A stretch of DNA of 64,000 bases from Leptospira biflexa serovar Patoc strain 'Patoc 1 (Paris)' (lineage in GTDB: Bacteria; Spirochaetota; Leptospiria; Leptospirales; Leptospiraceae), in the NCBI RefSeq assembly GCF_000017685.1, contig NC_010602.1, forward strand, positions 124,001-188,000, given 5' to 3'. Shown in pieces: positions 1-8,234 of this stretch. The notes under the pieces were generated by a model. The model worked only from the letters and a program-made list of their open reading frames with translations. It searched no databases and was not told the DNA's origin. Each line of letters starts with the position of its first letter. Within the stretch, counting starts at the first letter, position 1. The position numbers and the translations under genes are program-made.

Positions 1-36
1 GTATTTGATTTTCCCAGTGAATGGACGTTCTGAAGA

Positions 37-474
37 TTAGTTTGGTTTTTTAGGAGATAATTCTGGTTTGATATCTCCTTCTGCCATTCGTAAATCACGG
101 ACATTTTTTTGGACAGCAACCGCTGCAAATAAACTTAAAACAAATGAAATTCCAAAGAATCCTTTTTCACTCAAGTTTAAAGTGGCATTCCATAACCCTA
201 TGAATAACAATAACAAGGTTAAGGCGACTGAAAACCAACAAAGACCGATGTAGATGTTTGTGACAAATAGTCCTTCTAATTGGTCCCTTACTGTTTTTTG
301 TAAGGAAACGGCTGAAAACAATCCATACATTAAGATGGTGATGTAAAATCCTTTTTCGTTTAACATCATATCCGAATTCCAAATTCCAATGATGAAAGTG
401 AACATTCCGATGAGAAGAGATAACCAAGAAGCTCCAATGAATGCTGCTGAGGGTTTTTGCGGTTGTGCGATCAT
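37..474 (-). CDS. YiaA/YiaB-family inner membrane protein
   Basis: A 145-residue protein made of two similar halves, each a pair of membrane helices followed by a short basic stretch. Both halves carry the pattern GxWN...LNEKGF or LSEKGF, then a helix ending in VSLQKTVRD or VAVQKNVRD. This internal duplication and the EKGF and QKxVRD motifs are typical of the YiaA/YiaB two-helix family, whose function is unknown. The start is the ATG at 474. The gene is divergent from the GyrI-like gene at 601, and the 126 bases between them should hold both promoters. No catalytic residues are evident. Confidence 0.8.
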   Translation of the reverse strand: MIAQPQKPSAAFIGASWLSLLIGMFTFIIGIWNSDMMLNEKGFYITILMYGLFSAVSLQKTVRDQLEGLFVTNIYIGLCWFSVALTLLLLFIGLWNATLNLSEKGFFGISFVLSLFAAVAVQKNVRDLRMAEGDIKPELSPKKPN

Positions 475-600
475 TTCAGAAGTAGTAAGTATTATTTTAG
501 ATTCGTCAAGAATTTTGTATCACGATATTGAGTCTTTCTTTTGGATCATGTCACTTCTGATCATGATTGATTCAAAATACGAGTCTTGGAAACTTTGGTT

Positions 601-1077
601 ATGGAATTTAACATCATCACATTGGAAAAAAAATGGATCATAGGAAAATCGGTGGAGATGTCATTGGTGGCAAATCAGACTCCCGATTTATGGAAATCGT
701 TTTTACCAAATATCCAAGTCATACAAAATCGGACATCCCAGGAGTTTATATCAGCTTCAGTTTATCCGTTGGATTACTTTCAGCAATTTGATCCCAAATG
801 CAAATTTCAAAAATGGGCGGGAGTGGAAGTGTCAGCTGTTACCAATGTCGATGGCTTCAACCAATTGGAGATTCCAAGTGGATTGTATAGTGTATTTCTC
901 TACAAAGGATTGCCTAGTGAAGCAGGTGCTTTTTACCAGAATCTATTTATGAACTGGTTACCAAACTCAGGATACCAATTAGACAATCGTCCCCATTTTG
1001 AAGTGATGGGTGAACGGTATCGAAATGATGATCCAAGTTCTGAAGAGTTGGTATACATACCAATTAAACCGCGTTAA
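601..1077 (+). CDS. GyrI-like / effector-binding-domain protein
   Basis: A protein of about 158 residues that reads like the stand-alone small-molecule-binding (AraC effector-binding, GyrI-like) fold: an N-terminal strand, WKSFLP, a middle segment WAGVEVSAV with a strand-loop IPSGLYSVFLYKG, and a C-terminal GYQLDNRPHFEVMGERY...EELVYIPIKPR close to the family signature (D.RP.FE.......EE.IYIPI). There is no DNA-binding domain. A TTG at 586 would add five residues; the ATG at 601 is preferred, though neither start has a clear ribosome site. A structured GC-rich segment follows the stop codon directly. Confidence 0.75.
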   Translation: MEFNIITLEKKWIIGKSVEMSLVANQTPDLWKSFLPNIQVIQNRTSQEFISASVYPLDYFQQFDPKCKFQKWAGVEVSAVTNVDGFNQLEIPSGLYSVFLYKGLPSEAGAFYQNLFMNWLPNSGYQLDNRPHFEVMGERYRNDDPSSEELVYIPIKPR

Positions 1078-1445
1078 GGATACGGAGGGCTTGGTCACCT
1101 GCCCATGTTAGAGGGAAGGTGACGGGAGCGTGAGCGCACCCCGAAGTAGCCTGGCCCTTTTGGAAACCAATTTTGAAAGTGGATGGGATTGGGAACGCCA
1201 AAATCCGATTCTCTTTTTGAATCGAAACCAATGACTTAAGGAATTGATCATCAAACATTAAATGTCCACATAACATTACATAAATGATGAACAGTGATCA
1301 TCTGAAATTTGCAGACGAGTGTCCACTTTCTTCTTTGGTTACATTCAAACTTTGTTTTCATTCCAAATTTTGAATTTACTAAAAATGATTCAGTACCAGC
1401 TGATTTATTGGTTGCTATGGATGCATAAGGGTTTATCATTCATGA
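1078..1445. other. Intergenic region with GC-rich hairpin
   Basis: A 368-base gap without a convincing gene. The first 90 bases or so are visibly richer in GC than the surroundings. They can fold into a hairpin whose outer 7-bp stem GTCACCT / AGGTGAC lies at 1094-1100 and 1117-1123, with an inner CCC / GGG. A further short GC-rich foldable stretch follows at 1121-1145. The rest (about 1175-1445) is AT-rich and should contain the promoter of the lipoprotein at 1446. The hairpin could terminate the upstream gene or be part of a repeated intergenic element. Confidence 0.5.
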
Positions 1446-2105
1446 ATGCGTTTTCTGTTCTTTGCATTCGTTTTCCTTTGTTTCCAATGCTCACCTTCTG
1501 AACTCAATAATCCAAGTGATTTTAAATCCGACTCTTTCCGTGAAAGCGAAACGATCCTTTGCCTCACAGGGCAAACCTCTGCTTGCCAATTGGCGATTCC
1601 AGTTTGTACCACTTGTCGGTTTTTTTCCACAAGCATCGCCTATAATGGGAACCGAGGGGGGATTGTGGGAGCGGATGCCAAATGTATGAGTGATTCGAAA
1701 AAACCTACGGAGCCAGCAAGAGCCGTTTTCAAAGCATTCCTTGTGGATGATGTGAACCGGATTGCTTGTACGACATCGAATTGTAGTGGTGGCGTATCAG
1801 AACATACGGATTGGATTTTAAAGCCAAATACAACTTATAAAAGGGCAGTGGATGGAGTTACCATAGTGACTACGAATGGTGAGGGAATCTTTTCTACCCA
1901 ACCAGGTGATGCAGAAGTTTCAACTGTTAATAATATCTTAACTGGATTCTTTGCAAGTGGTTGGACCACTCGTTCCAGTGGGCACTGTAGTCGATGGTCA
2001 GATGATTCAGTCGCAATCACGGGTCATTCTTCGAGTAATAATTTGTTTACCACTGGTGGTGGAGGTTGCAATATTTCTTCCGTCATCCTGTGTGTGGAAC
2101 AGTAA
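1446..2105 (+). CDS. DUF1554 lipoprotein
   Basis: A 219-residue exported lipoprotein. The N-terminus MRFLFFAFVFLCFQC is a short spirochaetal lipoprotein signal with Cys15 as the lipidated residue. The mature part has the features of the Leptospira DUF1554 domain: a start around TCRFFSTSIAYNGNRGGIVGADAKC, a middle FKAFLVDD, DWILKPNTTY and a cysteine-containing end GWTTRSSGHCSRWSD...ILCVEQ. The domain occurs in many leptospiral surface lipoproteins and its biochemical role is not known. The second gene below overlaps its last bases. Confidence 0.85.
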   Translation: MRFLFFAFVFLCFQCSPSELNNPSDFKSDSFRESETILCLTGQTSACQLAIPVCTTCRFFSTSIAYNGNRGGIVGADAKCMSDSKKPTEPARAVFKAFLVDDVNRIACTTSNCSGGVSEHTDWILKPNTTYKRAVDGVTIVTTNGEGIFSTQPGDAEVSTVNNILTGFFASGWTTRSSGHCSRWSDDSVAITGHSSSNNLFTTGGGGCNISSVILCVEQ

Positions 2106-2499
2106 AATCAGTTTTGTATTTCTTTTTTTAATTCTATTTTGTCTAACTTGGATTCTTTGTTTTATCCCCCAAATTCGAGTGTATCTTCCCAAGGGAAAAC
2201 TTGTTACACTTCGTATTTTATATACAGAAGGAGCTAGTTTTCTCTGTTTTTGTTTTTTAAGTTGTTCTTATATCGATTACAAAAATAGAAAATACTGGCA
2301 AGGAATCGCCATACACGAGTTTGTTCATCAACGCCAACAAAGGTTGTATTCTCCTTTTGTCTTTGGAATTCTTTATTTTGGAGAATGGATGTTTCGAAAG
2401 ATGTATGACAAACAAAGTTGGGGTGATGCCTATCGAAATCTTCGTTGGGAAAAAGAAGCAGAAGTGGCGCGCCGAGAGTTTGAAGAAAATATTTCTTAA
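2092..2499 (+). CDS. Small membrane protein with HExxH motif
   Basis: About 135 residues if translation begins at the GTG at 2092, inside the end of the DUF1554 gene; the open frame runs further upstream but only through the lipoprotein gene. A strongly hydrophobic N-terminus and second hydrophobic stretch (FLCFCFLSC) precede the sequence IAIHEFVHQRQQ, an HExxH zinc-peptidase-like motif with a following glutamine, then a conserved-looking WGDAYRNLRWEKEAEVARREFE. It resembles the core of M56-type membrane peptidases or small HExxH proteins annotated as hypothetical. Peptidase activity is inference only. A strong terminator follows at 2505. Confidence 0.6.
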   Translation: MWNSKISFVFLFLILFCLTWILCFIPQIRVYLPKGKLVTLRILYTEGASFLCFCFLSCSYIDYKNRKYWQGIAIHEFVHQRQQRLYSPFVFGILYFGEWMFRKMYDKQSWGDAYRNLRWEKEAEVARREFEENIS

Positions 2500-2504
2500 C
2501 AAAT

Positions 2505-2530
2505 TTGCCCTCTATCACAATAGAGGGCAG
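2505..2530 (+). terminator. Rho-independent terminator
   Basis: A perfect 9-bp stem GCCCTCTAT / ATAGAGGGC (2507-2515 and 2520-2528) with a CACA loop, extended by flanking pairs and followed by a T-rich run (TTATATTTTTT). It ends the plus-strand HExxH gene and lies just before the stop of the convergent SDR gene. Confidence 0.85.
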
Positions 2531-2549
2531 TTATATTTTTTATCGAATC

Positions 2550-3305
2550 TTATAACAAATGTCCTCCTGACACTTCAATGTCTTGGGCTGTCATCCATCC
2601 AAAGTCATCAGAGAGTATATTTACGATCACCTTACCAATATCTTCTGGTAAACCAATACGACCAAAAGCAGTTTGGTCGACCAAAGGTTTGATGAATTCT
2701 GGGTATTTATCAAACGCTCCATCTCCAAAATTACTATGAGTTGGGCCAGGGGAAACAGCATTCACTCGAATTTTACGAGGTGCTAGCTCATTGGCAAGAT
2801 AACGTGTCCATGAAGACAGCGCTGCTTTGAGGGATCCATAAATGGAATAACCCACAAAGGCTTTGGAACTGGAGGAACTGGAAGTGTTGACGATGGCACC
2901 ATTATCTTCCATCAGAGTTACCAATTTTTGTGATAAGAAGATTGGGCCTTTGTAGTTGGTATTTAAAATTTGTTCAAAATACTCTTCCGTTAATTCAGTG
3001 AAAAGCATTGGACCACCAATTCCACCGTTATTCACTAAGTAATCAAAGCTTGATCGATTCCAAATTGTAGCGAGTTTGTTTTTGACTTCAGAGACAAAAG
3101 GTTCAAACGTTTCTTTTTTTGTGAGATCCAACTTCAGAGCGACTGCACGAACCCCTTTATTCTTTTCGATTTCATTCACAACTTTTTCTGCCCGGTCTTT
3201 GTAAGTATTGTAAGTGAGGATCACACCGATCCCTCGTTTGCCTAACTCCAGAGCCGTTGCTTTCCCAATACCATTGCTTCCACCTGTGATGATAGCTACT
3301 TTCAT
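2550..3305 (-). CDS. Short-chain dehydrogenase/reductase (SDR)
   Basis: A classical SDR of about 251 residues. It has the cofactor-binding TGGSNGIG near residues 7-14, the NNGG structural motif, an active-site serine stretch (NTSSSSSSKAF), the YGSLK catalytic Tyr-Lys pair and the usual SPGPTHSNF and C-terminal GG ending. Substrate and cofactor choice cannot be read from sequence. The start at 3305 is chosen because AAGGAG lies at the right distance before it; the open frame extends to 3356. It is divergent from an AraC-type regulator at 3573, a common regulator-target arrangement, so control by that protein is likely but inferred. Confidence 0.88.
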   Translation of the reverse strand: MKVAIITGGSNGIGKATALELGKRGIGVILTYNTYKDRAEKVVNEIEKNKGVRAVALKLDLTKKETFEPFVSEVKNKLATIWNRSSFDYLVNNGGIGGPMLFTELTEEYFEQILNTNYKGPIFLSQKLVTLMEDNGAIVNTSSSSSSKAFVGYSIYGSLKAALSSWTRYLANELAPRKIRVNAVSPGPTHSNFGDGAFDKYPEFIKPLVDQTAFGRIGLPEDIGKVIVNILSDDFGWMTAQDIEVSGGHLL

Positions 3306-3572
3306 AAAATTCTCCTTGGACACTTGAGTGGCAGATGAATCGTCTTTTGAATCCAAACGAATGTTAGTTTTTTTACAAAAGTCGGTTCTTACCGTTTAAG
3401 TGACGTTAAAAAAAAATTTAACAGATTTACCTGTTTAGCACAAGATCCGATCTTACTTAATAATTGCCTAAAACTACCACATTGTATTTTTTTGATAATA
3501 AAATCGTTATAAAAAATGCATTTATTCTTTTTTTAAAGTGCTTAAAAGTATTATTTATGTTATCCTGGGAAT

Positions 3573-4460
3573 ATGCAAAAGTTGGTGAATGAGATCGCTG
3601 AATTATGTTGTAGTGCGACCACCAAACCTACATTAACGGGAATCCCACGTGTGTTAATGATCCAAGGTGAAGTTCCGGAACACCAACTTGCTGCTGTTTA
3701 TGAACCTTTAGTTGGTCTTGTTGTCCAAGGTGGCAAAACGATTTCAATTGGCAGACAAATGGTTCCTATGGAAGGTCCATCTTATTTTGTGATCCCAACA
3801 GAAATGCCAGCCACTGGTTCTGTAAGACAGGCAAAGAATGGTCGTCCCTATTTATCTGTAGCACTCCAATTGGATCAAAAAGTGTTACTCGATTTGTTAA
3901 AAGATACACCAAACACAGTTGCTTTTAAAAATGATACGGATGAGTTTTCTGCCTGTCCGGCTACTCCAGAATTTTTGGAGGTTTGGTTACGAATGTTACG
4001 GTTGATGAAAACGCCAGAACACATTGCCGCATTAGCACCAGCTTATGAAAGGGAAATTTTATACCATGTATTGATTGGCCCAGAAGGATGGCGTCTTCGG
4101 CAATTGTTTCAATCCCACCAAAAAGGTTCGAGCATTCACCAATCGATCCAGTGGGTGAGACAACACTTTACTCATTCTTTTGAAATAGAGGATCTTGCAA
4201 ACAAAGCTTGTATGGGAATCACTACGTTTCATCGACAATTCAAATCCATTACCGGACTTAGTCCCATCCAATTCCAAAAACAGCTAAGACTTCTCGAAGC
4301 ACGCAAACTTCTAACTTATAGTGGTTATTCCGTCACCGATGCAGCGTTAGATGTTGGTTATGAAAGTACCTCACAATTCAACCGCGAATACACTCGGTTT
4401 TTTGGTGCCTCTCCTGCACGTGACACAAAAAGATTAAAAAATGATTCTAATTTCCATTGA
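3573..4460 (+). CDS. AraC-family transcriptional regulator
   Basis: A 295-residue regulator. The N-terminal half (about 20-170) matches the AraC_N-type ligand domain (PRVLMIQGEVPEHQLAAVYEPLVGLVVQGGK). The C-terminal 100 residues form the two helix-turn-helix units of the AraC family, with WVRQHFTHSFEIEDLANKA, then MGITTFHRQFKSITGLSPIQFQKQLRLLEARKLL and the conserved GYESTSQFNREYTRFFGASP. It probably controls the divergent SDR gene across a 267-base AT-rich gap. The effector is unknown. A small inverted repeat TTTCCATT / AATGGAAA straddles its stop codon (4451-4469). Confidence 0.9.
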   Translation: MQKLVNEIAELCCSATTKPTLTGIPRVLMIQGEVPEHQLAAVYEPLVGLVVQGGKTISIGRQMVPMEGPSYFVIPTEMPATGSVRQAKNGRPYLSVALQLDQKVLLDLLKDTPNTVAFKNDTDEFSACPATPEFLEVWLRMLRLMKTPEHIAALAPAYEREILYHVLIGPEGWRLRQLFQSHQKGSSIHQSIQWVRQHFTHSFEIEDLANKACMGITTFHRQFKSITGLSPIQFQKQLRLLEARKLLTYSGYSVTDAALDVGYESTSQFNREYTRFFGASPARDTKRLKNDSNFH

Positions 4461-4546
4461 AAATGGAAAAAATAAGTACAAATTCGCATCAAAAAGATTG
4501 AAGAAAAGTTATCGTTTCGTATGGTTCGCATTAGGTGTTTATAAGC

Positions 4547-4562
4547 ATGCAAAATTTTGCAT
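4547..4562. promoter_or_regulatory. 16-bp perfect palindrome, possible operator
   Basis: The sequence ATGCAAAATTTTGCAT is a perfect palindrome without a loop, 50 bases upstream of the metzincin lipoprotein start. Its position and symmetry suggest a dimeric repressor or activator site; no known regulator can be assigned. It is followed by a short T-run, but an AT-rich loopless stem is a poor terminator. Confidence 0.35.
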
Positions 4563-4611
4563 TTTTTAACATGTTCCTGCAATAAAAACACCAGTTGAGG
4601 AAATAGAAAAT

Positions 4612-6006
4612 ATGAAACGTAAGATAGCGATTCTCGCTACAATAGCAATTACATTTTTAACCATCGGATGTCCAGGCAAAGGTGGTGGTGGTGGGTTAGA
4701 TACTAGCCTTCTGTTATTGGGTTTGGCAGTCGGGTCCAGTGCGAATAGCGGCAGTCAGCCGTGCATTCAAAAACGGGAATTAACGGTGCCTGTTGTCGGA
4801 AGTACACCCGATTTTTATGATGATGGAAAAACTTTATATTGGTCGGATATGTTGTCCTATACAGCGGGACCTAACAATCCAAATGCGATTGTTTATTTTG
4901 AACAGGATCATGGATTTACCGGCGCAGATTTTCGACCGACTCTCTATTTCTTTTATGGAAATGCGAGTTATTCGAATACTTTCAATAATCGAGAAGGCAT
5001 TCTCGCTGGCCAACATGCGACTTCCATGCACTCTTATGGCTCCAACTCATTTTTTTACTTGGCTTCCGGATCTTTCATCACACCGAATCCTGCATTTTTG
5101 AACCAAAGAATCGGTTTGGATTTGAATGGTCCTGTGAATGCAAATTTTACCTATAAAGAAGCAATTTCGTGTAATGTGCCAGCGTCCGAGGATAGGAACT
5201 TTTTTACCAGTGGTGGGTCCAGTTCTACCAATGGGTTGAACAAAGTGTGGACCACTCGCAAGAAATTAAACGTAAACATTATCTTTTTACCGAATTCCTA
5301 CGTAACACAAACTTTGGATGCCATCCAACCAGCCTTGGATCGATTTAAGGAAGTATATGCACAATCGACCGTTGGGATCGACTTGAATTTTAAGGTAACG
5401 ATTTCCACGAACACAGAATTTTCTTCCATCACTGATGTTGCATCTGAAAATAAAAATCTCCCAGGAGGTTTGATTCGTTTGTACACATCTACTGGTGACT
5501 TACAAGATCCAAATGCTTTGAACATTTACTTTGCTTCTGAGGCTGATGGTATTGCTGGGCTTTTAGGGATTGCTGGTGGAATTCCAGGACTTCCTGGATT
5601 TGTGGGAACCAAAGCAAGTGGAATGGTTGTGTTTACAGAATCACATAGAAGTAGCGGTGCAGTAGGAACAGTGCTCTCAAATGCTGATTTAACGTTTATT
5701 GGAAACACGATTGCACATGAAGCTGGTCACTTTCTTGGTTTATTCCATGTGAATGAACGAACTGGAGCAACAAATGCCTCGGCAATCAACTATGTTGAAG
5801 ATCCTTTAATTGAAACTCCAAAGTGTATGGCCGCTCATAATGTGAATGGGAATGGTGTCGTTGATATTTCAGAATGTTTAGGCACTGGATTTACAAATTC
5901 TGGAGCTTTAAACCTTATGTTTTGGGCTGGTGATGGAGTCACAAATCAAAGTCAATTGACTGGGGAACAAGGATGGGTATTGAGGAGAAACCCGTTAGCG
6001 TATTAA
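4612..6006 (+). CDS. Metzincin-type zinc metalloprotease lipoprotein
   Basis: A 464-residue lipoprotein: the signal MKRKIAILATIAITFLTIGC places Cys20 at the membrane, followed by a flexible glycine run. Residues 369-379 read HEAGHFLGLFH, the full metzincin zinc site HExxHxxGxxH, and LNLMFW near Met436 supplies a plausible Met-turn. The region between is consistent with a secreted peptidase domain, preceded by about 200 residues of unassigned beta-rich sequence. The protein probably faces the periplasm or cell surface. The ribosome site GAGGAA precedes the ATG. A secreted protein gene follows after only three bases, so the two are likely co-expressed. Substrate unknown. Confidence 0.82.
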   Translation: MKRKIAILATIAITFLTIGCPGKGGGGGLDTSLLLLGLAVGSSANSGSQPCIQKRELTVPVVGSTPDFYDDGKTLYWSDMLSYTAGPNNPNAIVYFEQDHGFTGADFRPTLYFFYGNASYSNTFNNREGILAGQHATSMHSYGSNSFFYLASGSFITPNPAFLNQRIGLDLNGPVNANFTYKEAISCNVPASEDRNFFTSGGSSSTNGLNKVWTTRKKLNVNIIFLPNSYVTQTLDAIQPALDRFKEVYAQSTVGIDLNFKVTISTNTEFSSITDVASENKNLPGGLIRLYTSTGDLQDPNALNIYFASEADGIAGLLGIAGGIPGLPGFVGTKASGMVVFTESHRSSGAVGTVLSNADLTFIGNTIAHEAGHFLGLFHVNERTGATNASAINYVEDPLIETPKCMAAHNVNGNGVVDISECLGTGFTNSGALNLMFWAGDGVTNQSQLTGEQGWVLRRNPLAY

Positions 6007-6009
6007 ACT

Positions 6010-6534
6010 ATGAAACGAATATTTATATTTCTATTAATTGTAACATCGATTGGAATCTACTCCGAAAGTTTGGATCCAATAAAACTGGAAAAAATCACTT
6101 CCTTTTTGACGCAAATACGTCATACGAATGATGTGGATTGGAAAAACGGATTGGAAAGTATTGATCCAAATCCAGTCCCTTATTTAGAAAATGTGATCGC
6201 ATCCAATACTGTTAGAACATATGTCAAAGGGAATGCCATCGAAGCATTGAAAGCCCTACAATCGAATGAAGCCGATACTTTACTGATTAAAGTATTTGGA
6301 GATGCAAATGGATCGAAAAACCTTAGGAAGTCTGCGATTCGTGTGTATGCTGAAAAAAATGCAACAGTAAATGAATCAAAGACAAAAGCAGTTTTTTCTA
6401 CTACCCTAAAGGAAAAAGAGTTTTTGGATTTTTCAACAAAACAGATCGATACTGCCAAAAGTAAAAAACAATTTCAAAAACAAGGGTCGCAACTTGGAAA
6501 AACAGATATGTTGTTAAAAAAGAAAACCGACTAA
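6010..6534 (+). CDS. Secreted HEAT-like helical protein
   Basis: A 174-residue protein with a cleavable-looking signal peptide (MKRIFIFLLIVTSIGIYSES) and an alpha-helical body. The segment NTVRTYVKGNAIEALKALQSNEADTLLIKVF resembles one or two HEAT-type repeats; the C-terminus is lysine-rich. The start lies three bases after the metzincin lipoprotein stop, and a strong hairpin follows the stop, so these two genes form one unit. A role as a partner, inhibitor or chaperone of the protease is possible but is inference from position only. Confidence 0.7.
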   Translation: MKRIFIFLLIVTSIGIYSESLDPIKLEKITSFLTQIRHTNDVDWKNGLESIDPNPVPYLENVIASNTVRTYVKGNAIEALKALQSNEADTLLIKVFGDANGSKNLRKSAIRVYAEKNATVNESKTKAVFSTTLKEKEFLDFSTKQIDTAKSKKQFQKQGSQLGKTDMLLKKKTD

Positions 6535-6558
6535 AATTCGTTCAATCGACTCAAAAGG

Positions 6559-6589
6559 CAAAACTAGAATAGAATTTATTCTAGTTTTG
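6559..6589. terminator. Strong hairpin, bidirectional terminator
   Basis: A perfect 13-bp stem CAAAACTAGAATA / TATTCTAGTTTTG (6559-6571, 6577-6589) with a 5-base loop, 25 bases after the secreted-protein stop. The minus-strand open frame described at 6576-6773 ends inside it, so it could serve both directions. Confidence 0.75.
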
Positions 6590-6773
6590 TCTCTATCATT
6601 CCTCCCTCTAAACTCACTTCACCTACCAAACAAATCCAACCTTTCGCCTGGGTCTTAGTGAAGGTTATAAGTCCTTTCAAATTCAAATATCGTTCGAGAA
6701 TGTTTGGGAAATAGACTTCCTCTTCAATCCTACATTCATAAAACGTATGCGCATTGCAAAGATGAGAAATGAT
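6576..6773 (-). pseudogene. Start-less open frame after the DoxX-like gene
   Basis: Directly after the TGA of the DoxX-like gene, the same frame continues open for 65 codons and stops within the terminator hairpin. Its translation is protein-like and acidic in part (TFYECRIEEEVYFPNILERY, then LNLKGLITFTKTQAKGWICL), but there is no ATG, GTG or TTG near its beginning. It may be the remnant of a broken gene, a gene using a rare start codon (ATC or ATT after AAAGG), or chance. I do not recognise the sequence. Confidence 0.3.
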
Positions 6774-7202
6774 TCAGCCTTTATTTTTCTGTAAATGATA
6801 TAAATTATAAATACCAAGAAATGCAAATGCTCCTGGTATCAGAGGTGGTTTAATCTTAAGTGGAAGGACATCACTTGGTACGGCTGGTTGCAAATGTACG
6901 TAGGTAGCGACTAACATAATCATGATGATACTGACGGAAGCTAGACTTAGTATGGTGCGTTTGTGTGGACCAATGATTGGATTTCCTTTCAGAAGGAAGG
7001 GAATCAAAAATGCCAATCCAACTAAGATTTCGGAAACAATCCCAAACCAATAGGCTGGCGTTGGCAAACCACTGAATGTGATTTGAGCCGAATACCATCC
7101 CTTAAAAGGGTCTACAAATTTCAAAACTCCAAATAAAAATATAGAGATTCCGAGAATCATCGAAACTGGTTTGATTTTCTTTTCCAAGTTTTGTTCTGGC
7201 AT
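6774..7202 (-). CDS. DoxX-like four-helix membrane protein
   Basis: A 142-residue integral membrane protein with four hydrophobic helices. The opening ILGISIFLFGVLKFVDPFKGWYSAQI, the second helix AYWFGIVSEILVGLAFLIPFL and the last helix leading to YNLYHL follow the layout of the DoxX/DoxD-like family, which is often associated with quinone or thiol redox functions. No specific activity can be assigned. The gene is divergent from the membrane protein at 7384 and is followed in-frame by a start-less open stretch. Confidence 0.75.
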   Translation of the reverse strand: MPEQNLEKKIKPVSMILGISIFLFGVLKFVDPFKGWYSAQITFSGLPTPAYWFGIVSEILVGLAFLIPFLLKGNPIIGPHKRTILSLASVSIIMIMLVATYVHLQPAVPSDVLPLKIKPPLIPGAFAFLGIYNLYHLQKNKG

Positions 7203-7383
7203 AGTTTAAATTCCTTTAATATAAAGATTCAGCTAACAAACTGTAGTTTAGACGGTATTGCAAACAGAAATCGAATCAATCTTAAATCAAATTGAAAGTA
7301 AATGGATAAAAAAGTTCTAATTCGATCCTTGTTTTTTTAAAATCACAGTTGCAAGTTTCATTTGGATTTCTAAATTTTACTCC

Positions 7384-7773
7384 ATGTCCGCTTCATCAAA
7401 ACAATCTTTCTTTCATTGGTTTTTAGGATTTTATTTTCGCCTTCTTTGTATCCTTGCTGTTGATTTGGTTGTCACATTGATCAACGGACATGTATTGAGT
7501 TTGGCGAGTACGTATCAAAAATCCATTGCGACTTTGATAGGTATGGGTGTCGTTCTATTACTTTTTTTCTTTTTGTTCTCAATCATAGATAGGTTAACAA
7601 AGATTGTTTTGAAAATGACCGTGGATATTGGAAATTTTTTGGTCTTTCGTAAAACGGCCGTATTTCTTATCTTATGTGGGATTACTGTTGGAATCTATAT
7701 GCTTTATTATCATACATGGTTCGGCGTTTGGCCAAAGATTAAAATTGAATCCTTTCTGTGGATGAATCATTGA
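7384..7773 (+). CDS. Small multi-helix membrane protein, unknown
   Basis: A 129-residue protein with three predicted membrane helices (around residues 14-34, 48-70 and 90-110) and a short aromatic C-terminal tail. I do not recognise a family. It begins at an ATG at 7384 and ends 13 bases before the convergent MliC-like lipoprotein gene, with no obvious hairpin between. Spirochaete genomes contain many such small membrane proteins. Confidence 0.6.
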   Translation: MSASSKQSFFHWFLGFYFRLLCILAVDLVVTLINGHVLSLASTYQKSIATLIGMGVVLLLFFFLFSIIDRLTKIVLKMTVDIGNFLVFRKTAVFLILCGITVGIYMLYYHTWFGVWPKIKIESFLWMNH

Positions 7774-7786
7774 AGAACAAAATCTA

Positions 7787-8164
7787 TCATTGATTTTGAT
7801 CATTGGTCATTTCTTTGTATCTATTGGTTATCTCCCAGTCGCCTTTGCCATCAGGCTCCATCAGTAATGCTTCTCCACTTTTTGTCCACCAAACCAATGT
7901 TTTGTCATCGGTGTAACGAACTCCTGATGCGGCCATACCTTGATTTAAAGTAACAGAATTCCCATGTTTGAATTTTAGAGTAACAGAGAAGATACCTTTG
8001 TCATCGAAAGGATTGTGATACACAGCTGTTATTTTTTGATTGTTTTGGTCTTCATACACTGTTTCAATTTCTTCGTATTCAGGTTTACAATGAAGAGAGA
8101 TTAGGCAAATCAAAGCTACGATAGAACTCTTAGAAATGAATTTGAATCGATAAGATGTTTTCAA
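7787..8164 (-). CDS. MliC-like lysozyme-inhibitor lipoprotein
   Basis: A 125-residue lipoprotein with signal ending LICLISLHC (lipidated Cys26). The mature part has the compact beta pattern of the MliC/PliC c-type lysozyme inhibitors: VTLKFKHGNSVTLNQGMAASGVRYTDDKTLVWWTKSGEALL aligns with their conserved SG.RY......FW.KG..A.L core. The best available start is TTG at 8164, since no ATG or GTG precedes the signal. Known members bind lysozyme in the periplasm; here that role is inferred by family resemblance only. Confidence 0.7.
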   Translation of the reverse strand: MKTSYRFKFISKSSIVALICLISLHCKPEYEEIETVYEDQNNQKITAVYHNPFDDKGIFSVTLKFKHGNSVTLNQGMAASGVRYTDDKTLVWWTKSGEALLMEPDGKGDWEITNRYKEMTNDQNQ

Positions 8165-8234
8165 TATGATTAACCCTATTCTTTATGTATCTAACGGTAA
8201 AGACCAAGTAAAAAAATGAATTTCCAATTTGTTA

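Noticed and set aside
4451..4469. Inverted repeat TTTCCATT / AATGGAAA at the araC-type gene stop as a terminator
   Set aside because: The stem is short and AT-rich and is followed by A-rich rather than T-rich sequence on the plus strand.
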